Assembly (NCBI GenBank): GCA_017418585.1 | Contig: JAFONG010000125.1 | Coordinates: 1-6,499, forward strand | DNA: 6,499 nt | Direction: 5' to 3' | DNA from: Erysipelotrichaceae bacterium | GTDB taxonomy: Bacteria; Bacillota_I; Bacilli_A; Erysipelotrichales; Erysipelotrichaceae | Program-made: the position numbers and the translations under genes | Notes under the pieces: generated by a model | The model's input: only the letters and a program-made list of their open reading frames with translations | Databases searched by the model: none | What the model was told of the DNA's origin: nothing | In this document: one piece after another, positions 1 through 5,764 of the stretch | Numbering within the stretch: the first letter of the stretch is position 1 | Layout: every line of letters starts with the position of its first letter

Positions 1-1004
1 ACGACTGCGTTCTTCGGGAACAGAGATTCATCCGCATCCGTAATGACCGCTACATGTTTTCTGATCGAGCACATGACCCGGATCGTTTCCAGCTGTCTGG
101 AGAAAGCCGGAGAATCTTCATTGGCAATGACGAACGTTCCGATGTGATCCGTATCCTTGATGAAATAGTTGATGTGGCACCAGCCTTCGGAATCGTCATT
201 TGTCGTGAGTCCGCCGAAAGCTTCTACCATCTTGGCGGAACCGAAGAATGCCGTCGCATAGTCCGGACCGTCTCCGACGAAGTCCATGTTGTCGACACCG
301 TCTTCCTCCCATTTCCTGGCTAGATCGAAAGCCTGTTTCGACAGTCTCTCCATGGCTTCTTCATCGTAGGAATCCACGTATTCCAGCAGTCCTTCCCGGC
401 ACTTCTGTGCCTGTTCTGCGGTCAGTTGCTTCTTGACGCTGCTCATATAGAAACCGTACATCATCAGTGAGAATACCGATGAGTAATATGATGTAACGTT
501 CGGTGCCAGATCATAGTCAGGCAAGGTCATCGGAACGACGTACTTGCAGTTGCCTGCGAGCTTGCCCTGCGTGTTGGCGGTAAAGGCGACGCTGGTACCG
601 CCGTGCTCATTGATGCGCAGTGCCGCTTCGTTCGGTCTGGCAGGCGATCCTGAGATCGATACGACACACAGCATGTTTCGATCCAGCGTCAAAGGATTCC
701 ATCCGCTGTAGGTATTGTAATAGCGGGAAAAATCGATGTTGCGGCAGGCCCTGGTCGGCGTTCCCGGAACCATTCCCGTCTTGGTCGAAGTATCGGCATT
801 CTCGAAGATCGGCTTGGTGGCGATCGCCGCACAGTAGCTGTCTCCGCATCCGGTAATGAAAACGTTGCCTCCGCCTTTCACAACTTCAGGCGGAACGCAC
901 TGTTCAAAGAATTCGAACGTCTCGTTCTTTGCAATCGTATGTATGTCCTTGACGCTGTTCCTGATCTGTTCCAGAAGAGGACTCGTGTAGTCTTTGTGAT
1001 CCAT
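1..1004 (-). CDS. Double-SIS-domain sugar-phosphate isomerase/deglycase-like protein, partial (C-terminus off the window)
   Basis: The reading frame is open from an ATG at 1004-1002 to the left edge, giving 334 codons without a stop. The start is supported by a GGGGGAG ribosome binding site 6 bases upstream and a 3-base gap from the previous gene. SIS domains bind phosphosugars and typically isomerise them or cleave amino-sugar phosphates in the cytoplasm. The first SIS half begins at NVFITGCGDS (residues 47-56) and has a phosphate-loop-like SISGSPAR (116-123). The second half contains FFGSAKMVEAFGG (253-265) and DDSEGWCHINYF (270-281), where E273 and H277 are candidate catalytic residues. 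These match the neighbouring SIS gene at 1427-2572 almost position for position, so the two are paralogues; by that comparison about 60 residues lie beyond the edge. Relatives include FrlB, AgaS and GlmS isomerase domains. The SIS fold is clear; the substrate and exact reaction are unknown. Confidence 0.9.
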   Translation of the reverse strand, partial: MDHKDYTSPLLEQIRNSVKDIHTIAKNETFEFFEQCVPPEVVKGGGNVFITGCGDSYCAAIATKPIFENADTSTKTGMVPGTPTRACRNIDFSRYYNTYSGWNPLTLDRNMLCVVSISGSPARPNEAALRINEHGGTSVAFTANTQGKLAGNCKYVVPMTLPDYDLAPNVTSYYSSVFSLMMYGFYMSSVKKQLTAEQAQKCREGLLEYVDSYDEEAMERLSKQAFDLARKWEEDGVDNMDFVGDGPDYATAFFGSAKMVEAFGGLTTNDDSEGWCHINYFIKDTDHIGTFVIANEDSPAFSRQLETIRVMCSIRKHVAVITDADESLFPKNAV

Positions 1005-1007
1005 AGT

Positions 1008-1415
1008 TTACTCCCCCATTACACAGACGCTGAAGCTGCGCTCACGCGGTCCGTCATACTCGGCAAAGAAGACGTCGTCCTTGCCTTCACACAGCAGTTT
1101 TCCGTCTTTCAGGATCAGAGATACGGAAGATCCGAACAAACAGTTCTTGATATGCCCTGCGGCATTCTCCGGCGAATCCTGATGATAGAAATTGATCCTG
1201 GCAGGAACGATCCTTCTCATCTCTCTCACGATATCATCCAGTACTTCCCTGCCGTAGGAAGTGATCCTGAAGATCCCGGCGGTAGAAGCAGTCGTCTCTA
1301 CCGCAACAATGCCGTTATTTACTTTACTCTCTTTTATTGTTTCAACGATCTGCGCAGTGATGTCCTGTAAGGAATCCCTGCCTGTCGTTAATGTGTATTC
1401 TTTCGTGTATACCAT
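1008..1415 (-). CDS. YjbQ/UPF0047 family protein, divergent
   Basis: This 135-residue protein has the usual length for the YjbQ (UPF0047) family, compact single-domain proteins. The E. coli member has been linked to a weak thiamine phosphate synthase activity, but the physiological role of the family is unsettled. Family features visible are the ETTAS segment (40-44), IVPARINFYHQD (69-80), GHIKNCLFGSS (87-97) and the C-terminal EYDGPRER (119-126). Two of the conserved histidines are kept (H78, H88). The first, normally in an HTT/HTS motif, is Glu40 here, and the usual G-x-W-Q-G turn is replaced by EGKDD near 110-114. The start at 1415 has an AAGGAG site 7 bases upstream, partly overlapping the end of the preceding SIS gene; the stop is 3 bases before the next SIS gene. 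Its position between two SIS paralogues suggests a role in the same sugar pathway (inference). Family assignment is fairly sure, function is not. Confidence 0.85.
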   Translation of the reverse strand: MVYTKEYTLTTGRDSLQDITAQIVETIKESKVNNGIVAVETTASTAGIFRITSYGREVLDDIVREMRRIVPARINFYHQDSPENAAGHIKNCLFGSSVSLILKDGKLLCEGKDDVFFAEYDGPRERSFSVCVMGE

Positions 1416-1426
1416 GTTCCCGCTCC

Positions 1427-2572
1427 TTATCTGATGACGATCTGCGTACCGTCCTTCAGTCTGGACTTGCTAAGATCGCTGCTATACCTTTCATCATCTC
1501 TTCTGAAAGAAGGAATGCCTTTAATCGCCGCAATATATCCCGCAACCATGTCGAAAGGAATGTGCTGAACCAGCGGATTCATCCAGAAGTACTTCGGAAC
1601 AGGCGTAGTGAATACTTCCATCGTTTCCGGGAATTCTTCTTTCCCGGCATCGGAAATGATCATGCACGGACTGTTGATGATCCTGATCGCATTGATCGTT
1701 TCCAGCACTCTTCCATAGGAAGGAGTGGATTTGTTGGTGACGACGACTCTGCCTATCCTTTCCGGTTCTGCCAGGAAGTAGTTGATATGACACCAGTCTT
1801 CCGAATCGTCGTATGTCGTATAGCCGCCGAAGGCTTCAATCACCTTGGCTGAACCGAAGAAAGCTGTCGCATAATCCCCGTAGTCGCCGATGAAATCCTC
1901 CGCTTTCAGGTCTTTCCACTTTGTGGCGATCTCAAAAGCGCGTTCCTCATACTCGTCGTTCTTCTTCTGGCATTCAGAAACGAAACTCAGCAATTCCTTG
2001 TTCATGTCGTCATAGACCAGCGGACTGATCGTATTCCTGACTCTGCCTATCCTTAGTGCGATCATGAACAGTGCCAGCATCGATGCGTTGTATGTCGTAA
2101 GACCCGGCTGATATTCGCCGTCTTCAGGAAGACCTACATGGATCAGATAGCGGCATTCCTTTGCCAAAGGAGACTCCGGATTGTTCGTGATGGCAATCGT
2201 ATTGGCTCCGTACTTTGAAGCTCTCCTGGCGCATTCGATGACTCTGGAAGCCGTTCCCGAGTAAGAGATCAGAATTACCAGCGGAGTGTTCGGCGAATAG
2301 CCCAGGTTCTTGCTGCTGAGGAAACGGGAAAACTCGATTGCCCGGATCGCATTCGTCTCGATCTCGGTGACACTTTCAAAAGCCGGCTTTGCAGCGATGC
2401 CCGCCAGCCAGCTATCTCCACAGCCTGATATGAATATCTTCTGCACGTCCCAGATCTCCTTTACCGGAAGCTTTTTCACCTGAGGCAGTACGTTCTGATA
2501 TACGATGTTTACATACTCTTCCATCCGTCTTGCCTGACGAAGAAGAGAATCGTCATAATCGTTTCTATTCAT
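1427..2572 (-). CDS. Double-SIS-domain sugar-phosphate isomerase/deglycase-like protein, complete
   Basis: This is a complete 381-residue protein with two SIS halves, the arrangement of FrlB fructosamine-6-phosphate deglycases, AgaS and the isomerase part of GlmS. The first half starts at KIFISGCGDS (45-54), with a phosphate-loop-like SYSGTASR (103-110). The second has FFGSAKVIEAFGG (238-250) and DDSEDWCHINYF (255-266), with E258 and H262 as likely acid/base candidates, and a late PLVQHIPFDMVAGY segment (333-346) like the C-terminal helix that completes SIS active sites. The ATG at 2572 overlaps the end of the kinase gene by 8 bases (ATGAATAG) and has an AAAGGA site 7 bases upstream, so translation is probably coupled. 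It acts in the cytoplasm, presumably on the product of the PfkB kinase. Sugar-phosphate binding is well supported; whether it isomerises, deglycates or cleaves cannot be decided. It is the paralogue of the gene at 1-1004. Confidence 0.93.
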   Translation of the reverse strand: MNRNDYDDSLLRQARRMEEYVNIVYQNVLPQVKKLPVKEIWDVQKIFISGCGDSWLAGIAAKPAFESVTEIETNAIRAIEFSRFLSSKNLGYSPNTPLVILISYSGTASRVIECARRASKYGANTIAITNNPESPLAKECRYLIHVGLPEDGEYQPGLTTYNASMLALFMIALRIGRVRNTISPLVYDDMNKELLSFVSECQKKNDEYEERAFEIATKWKDLKAEDFIGDYGDYATAFFGSAKVIEAFGGYTTYDDSEDWCHINYFLAEPERIGRVVVTNKSTPSYGRVLETINAIRIINSPCMIISDAGKEEFPETMEVFTTPVPKYFWMNPLVQHIPFDMVAGYIAAIKGIPSFRRDDERYSSDLSKSRLKDGTQIVIR

Positions 2573-3581
2573 CTGTTTTTCCTTTCAGTTTATCGTAAAT
2601 CTCCTGAGCGGTATAAAGCATCTCTTCCCTGATTTCCTGACTCATGTCCAGGAACGGGCCGTACTGTCTGACATTGTAGGAAGCCACGACATTGCCGATG
2701 ACGCAGGTCATCAGCGGGTCATAGCCTTCGCACCACGCCCATAGAGCAGCACCGGTAGAAGAGTTGCCGCAGCCGGTCGGATCGATTTCTTTTTCTTTTT
2801 CGACTGTGCTGATCATCGGAACGAAATATTCCTTTCCCTCAGCGATCATATATGCCCCGTCCGTACCGACCCGGTAGTAGACAGGAAGTTCCAGGGCCTT
2901 GAGTAAAGGCAGGATCTCTTTATCCATATCGACTTCAAATATAATGGAACACTCGTTGCGGTTGATCGACAGGATGTCTACGGCGCGAAGATAATGCTTC
3001 AGACCTTCGATGCCTCCTTCTAGATACTTCTGATGGGCTGTCTCGACACTGGTAGCCGGAATCTCCCACATGATCTGACATCCGCCCTTCTTGTGCTCCA
3101 TCAGCAGTTCGCTGTTTTCATCCGTCAGAGCCTGGCTGGTATAGATACCCTTGGCATCATCCATGAAAGGAACGACATCCGCACAGCTCAAAGCCTGTTT
3201 CGCTCTTTCCACAGGATCCTCTTCTCCCAGGAAGACCAGACCCGATTTCCTCATGTCCGCAAGCTGTTCATCCGTATACTTCTTGCCGTAGATGGAATAC
3301 TCGATATAGCTTCCATCCGGGAAGTACTTCAGGTCGTTGAACATCGTCTTTTCCAGTCTGACAAAGAGACCTTCTCTGGAACAGCGGTTCTTCTGAAACC
3401 AGTCACCATAAAAGTCATCAAAGTCTTTGCCTACCGATGACAGGAACAGACAGTCGTCGGTACACATCCGCAATGCCGTATATGCGTAGAAACCACCTCC
3501 TCCCATGATCTTGTCTTTCACTCTTCCATCTAAGAACAGCAGTCTATTGGTAATGGTAGCTCCGTCTGCAATATATTTCAT
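2565..3581 (-). CDS. PfkB/ribokinase-family carbohydrate or nucleoside kinase with Asn in the catalytic-base position
   Basis: This 338-residue protein has the length and layout of a PfkB kinase, which transfers phosphate from ATP to a sugar, nucleoside or sugar conjugate. The glycine-rich substrate region is MGGGGFYAYTAL (26-37). A family NxxE-type motif lies in SINRNE (205-210), RVGTDGAY (237-244) matches the strand before the nucleotide site, and the C-terminal anion-hole motif is DPTGCGNSSTGAA (267-279). In most PfkB kinases this motif reads D-T-x-G-A-G-D and the last Asp is the catalytic base; here it is Asn273. I recall a similar Asn in MAK32-like members, so this may be a subfamily trait rather than decay. 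The start at 3581 has a GAAAGG site 7 bases upstream. The 3' end overlaps the SIS gene by 8 bases. Kinase next to SIS enzyme recalls FrlD/FrlB. Family sure; substrate and activity uncertain. Confidence 0.9.
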   Translation of the reverse strand: MKYIADGATITNRLLFLDGRVKDKIMGGGGFYAYTALRMCTDDCLFLSSVGKDFDDFYGDWFQKNRCSREGLFVRLEKTMFNDLKYFPDGSYIEYSIYGKKYTDEQLADMRKSGLVFLGEEDPVERAKQALSCADVVPFMDDAKGIYTSQALTDENSELLMEHKKGGCQIMWEIPATSVETAHQKYLEGGIEGLKHYLRAVDILSINRNECSIIFEVDMDKEILPLLKALELPVYYRVGTDGAYMIAEGKEYFVPMISTVEKEKEIDPTGCGNSSTGAALWAWCEGYDPLMTCVIGNVVASYNVRQYGPFLDMSQEIREEMLYTAQEIYDKLKGKTDE

Positions 3582-3639
3582 ACACGAACCTTTCTTTGAT
3601 GACTATTTATGATGATTTATCAATTCTGCTTTTTAATGA
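3582..3639 (-). promoter_or_regulatory. 58-base AT-rich gap between transport and metabolic modules, possible internal promoter or operator
   Basis: This is the only non-coding gap longer than about 20 bases in the window and is clearly more AT-rich than the genes around it. On the coding strand it contains a TTGATA hexamer, but no convincing -10 box at the right distance. It also holds an imperfect palindrome with TGAT and ATCA ends (about 8 of 13 pairs match). There is no GC-rich stem followed by a T run, so it does not look like an intrinsic terminator. The ribosome binding site of the kinase gene lies at its 3' end. It could be an internal promoter, an operator, or only a spacer. Confidence 0.25.
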
Positions 3640-4608
3640 TTATTCTGTTTTAACTTCTTTGTCAGCTTTCTTTTTATCCTCTTTCGCCTTTCCGCCGAAC
3701 TTCTCTTTTCTCAGCTCGGCACTGCCGGTAATGCACAGACCGATGATGGTTACGATATACGGGAGCATGTTGGCGAACTGATACTGCAACTGAAGCATCT
3801 GCAGCTGGTTGGCCAGAACCTGCGATACCGCAAACATCAGGGCATACAGCAGACCGAACAGAGGTCTTCCTAAAGCCAGGTTGGAAGCCGCAATACCGAT
3901 AAAGCCACGTCCGGATACCATGTTCTTGGTAAAGAAGGAAACGTTGGCCATCGACATGTATTCACCGGCAATACCGGCAAACAGTCCGGAAAGCACTAGA
4001 GCGATCATCTTTGTTTTCTTGACGTCGATACCGAGAGATTCCGCAGCTTCAGGGCTACGTCCGACTGAACGGATTCTTAATCCAAGTCTGCTCTTGTAGA
4101 CGATGAAATGGGCTACAAAGACCGAGATGATCGCAATGTAAGTGACCAGACTCTGTCCGGTAAAGATCGTACCGATGATCGGGATCTTGTTGATCAGTGG
4201 GATATTGACAATCGGATACGTAAAGGACGGGATCGTCGAGGAGTCGGATTTTCTTCCGATCAGAACAAACAGCATGAAGATCGTAAAGAAACTCACGAAG
4301 TTGTTTACGGCGATGCCCAGCAGCGTATCGTAGGTGTCCAGATAAATGTTGAAGAAGCCGTAGAAAACGGCGATCGCCAGGCTGGCCAGCAGACCGATGA
4401 TGATACCGCCTGCCAGAGACTTCGCGTAGGAAGTCCCCAGGTTTCCGGCAAAGGCCGCCAGAAGCATCATACCTTCATAGGTGATCGTCTGGACGTTTGC
4501 CTGTTTACCGATACAGGCAGCCATGGCACATAGAATCAGAGGAGTGGAAACACGAACGACTGAGTTCAGGAAGTTTGCGCTGAATACCAGCGGCAGAAGT
4601 CTACTAAT
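3640..4608 (-). CDS. ABC transporter permease 2 (BMP/nucleoside-type, NupQ/YufQ-like), apparent AUU start
   Basis: This is an inner-membrane permease subunit of the BPL_transp_2 type that pairs with the permease encoded upstream. The first in-frame ATG is at 4524, giving 294 residues, but the frame is open upstream and encodes what the family has at its N-terminus: a hydrophobic segment (LLPLVFSANF) and then RVSTPLILCAMAA, before the conserved YEGMMLLAAFAG. I therefore place the start at the ATT codon 4608-4606 (322 residues), 4 bases after an AGGAG; no in-frame ATG, GTG or TTG exists between the upstream stop and 4524. Family motifs are the cytoplasmic loop GLRIRSVGRSPEAAESLGID (about residues 176-195 with this start) and VSGRGFIGIAASNLALGRP near 231-249. 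The C-terminus is a charged, lysine-rich tail. An indel next to an overlapping ATG at 4636 is the main alternative explanation for the 5' end. Function is clear; the exact start is not. Confidence 0.85.
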   Translation of the reverse strand: MSRLLPLVFSANFLNSVVRVSTPLILCAMAACIGKQANVQTITYEGMMLLAAFAGNLGTSYAKSLAGGIIIGLLASLAIAVFYGFFNIYLDTYDTLLGIAVNNFVSFFTIFMLFVLIGRKSDSSTIPSFTYPIVNIPLINKIPIIGTIFTGQSLVTYIAIISVFVAHFIVYKSRLGLRIRSVGRSPEAAESLGIDVKKTKMIALVLSGLFAGIAGEYMSMANVSFFTKNMVSGRGFIGIAASNLALGRPLFGLLYALMFAVSQVLANQLQMLQLQYQFANMLPYIVTIIGLCITGSAELRKEKFGGKAKEDKKKADKEVKTE

Positions 4609-4636
4609 AATACTCCTCTCTTTCCCTCCTATCCAT
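4604..4636 (-). other. Ten-codon ORF overlapping the permease 1 stop and the permease 2 start region
   Basis: An ATG at 4636-4634 overlaps the TAG of permease 1 by 8 bases (ATGGATAG), the same geometry as the kinase/SIS junction (ATGAATAG at 2565-2572). It encodes MDRREREEYY and then stops at TAG 4606-4604. Its frame differs by one base from permease 2, so a single-base indel or a +1 shift would join it to ISRLLPLV and the rest of the permease. Only a weak ribosome binding site precedes it. It is listed because it bears on the permease 2 start, not as a proven gene. Confidence 0.25.
4613..4630 (-). promoter_or_regulatory. Double Shine-Dalgarno region upstream of permease 2
   Basis: On the coding strand an AGGAGG (4630-4625) and a second GAGAGGAG (4620-4613) lie immediately after the permease 1 stop. 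Neither is followed at normal spacing by ATG, GTG or TTG in the permease frame. The second is 4 bases before ATT 4608-4606. Two such strong sites argue that initiation does occur just downstream of here rather than at ATG 4524, about 90 bases away, which has no comparable site. Confidence 0.55.
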
Positions 4637-5753
4637 TATTCTCGGCGAGCTCTTTCTCTTTCAGCTCCGCCTGTTTCTTTGCGTTGGCGATGATCGCCTT
4701 CTTTTCCGGTCTTGATAGCAGACCCTTTGCAGCGATCATGATGATGACGACCTGCTGAACGACGTTGGCGATTTCAATTGGGATGTTCGAAGTCATGTTC
4801 AGGATATCGGCTGAAGTACGGATGTAAGCCAGGAAGGCAGCACCCGGAATGCAGAACAGCGGATTGTTGTTGGCGAGGATGGCGATCATGATGCCGTCCC
4901 AGCCGTAGCCGATCGAACCTTCCCATTCCATTCTTCGATAGTAGCCGTTGATTTCGGAAGTGGCACCGATACCGCAGAAGATCGCGGCAATCAGAGAACC
5001 GATGACGATGACCTTGCCGACGTTGATGCCGGAGAACTTCGCGAAGTTCGGGTTCTGACCGACCGTTCTGGCTTCATAACCGAAATTGGTCTTGTAGATG
5101 ATGAACCAGCCGACTACGCAACAGACGATACCGATGATGATACCGAGATGCAGCTTCTGACCGCTGACGTTCGCGATGATCGGCAGCTTGGCGGATTCCT
5201 GAATCAGTCTGGTAGCTTCCTTGGAGAAGCCCGGTTCTTTCAGAGGTCCGCAGATCAGATAGTTGCCCAACAGATTGATGATATAGTTCAGCATCAGCGA
5301 AGATACGACGATGTTCGCATTGAACTTCAGTTCCAGAACTGCCGGAATCAGCAAAACGATGATCGATCCCAGACATCCGGCGATGGCTGCCGCAATGAAA
5401 TGCAGCGGTGCCGGAGCAAATCCTTCAATGACACTGACGACTGACGATGACAGAGCGGCCGCATAGAAAGCAGTCTCTACCGCCAGGTTTGCCGTATTCG
5501 CCGAGAACAGAACGCATACCGCCACCGAAGTGAACAGCAGAGGGCTCATCTTCAGCAACATCAGACAGAATCTGCTTGGCGAAGTCAATGGAGCGATCAT
5601 GAATGTCACGATGTCCTGGAACGGCTGCTTACTACTGATGAAAATCAGCAGGAAGCAGAACAGCAATGAAATAACGATAGCCAGAGCAGTACGTATCAGA
5701 CCGAAACGTTTCTCAATCTGGGTCGTTGATATGTATTTTTCTTTTTTCTTCAT
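4629..5753 (-). CDS. ABC transporter permease 1 (BMP/nucleoside-type, NupP/YufP-like)
   Basis: This 374-residue integral membrane protein has a short cytoplasmic lysine-rich N-terminus and roughly eight to nine hydrophobic segments (about 20-40, 63-85, 95-110, 116-140, 148-168, 201-220, 245-265, 285-311, 328-345). It forms half of the translocation pore. Family landmarks are KFNANIVVSSLMLNYI (143-158), the coupling loop GYEARTVGQNPNFAKFSGIN (225-244) that docks on the ATPase, and GYGWDGIMIAILANNNPL (282-299). The usual N-x-G-x-E-G segment reads NLAVETAFY (89-97). The C-terminal tail (about 346-374) is charged and Lys/Glu-rich. The ATG at 5753 has an AGGGGG site 7 bases upstream and lies 11 bases after the ATPase stop. 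Substrates of characterised relatives include nucleosides and purine-like compounds, but relatives for other ligands exist, so the cargo here is open. Confidence 0.93.
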   Translation of the reverse strand: MKKKEKYISTTQIEKRFGLIRTALAIVISLLFCFLLIFISSKQPFQDIVTFMIAPLTSPSRFCLMLLKMSPLLFTSVAVCVLFSANTANLAVETAFYAAALSSSVVSVIEGFAPAPLHFIAAAIAGCLGSIIVLLIPAVLELKFNANIVVSSLMLNYIINLLGNYLICGPLKEPGFSKEATRLIQESAKLPIIANVSGQKLHLGIIIGIVCCVVGWFIIYKTNFGYEARTVGQNPNFAKFSGINVGKVIVIGSLIAAIFCGIGATSEINGYYRRMEWEGSIGYGWDGIMIAILANNNPLFCIPGAAFLAYIRTSADILNMTSNIPIEIANVVQQVVIIMIAAKGLLSRPEKKAIIANAKKQAELKEKELAENNG

Positions 5754-5764
5754 ACTGCTACCCC

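Noticed and set aside
54..323. Plus-strand open frame opposite the partial SIS gene, which looks similar to a plus-strand frame at 1391-1852.
   Set aside because: Both are antisense shadows of the two paralogous SIS genes. Their mutual similarity follows from the conserved coding strand, and neither has family motifs or a good ribosome binding site.
3582..3639. Intrinsic terminator between permease 2 and the kinase gene.
   Set aside because: The stretch is AT-rich, but there is no stable GC-containing stem followed by a T run on the coding strand.
3640..4524. Permease 2 as a 294-residue protein starting at ATG 4524.
   Set aside because: It would cut into the conserved N-terminal membrane region just before YEGMM, and there is no good Shine-Dalgarno sequence at that ATG, while two strong ones lie about 90 bases upstream.
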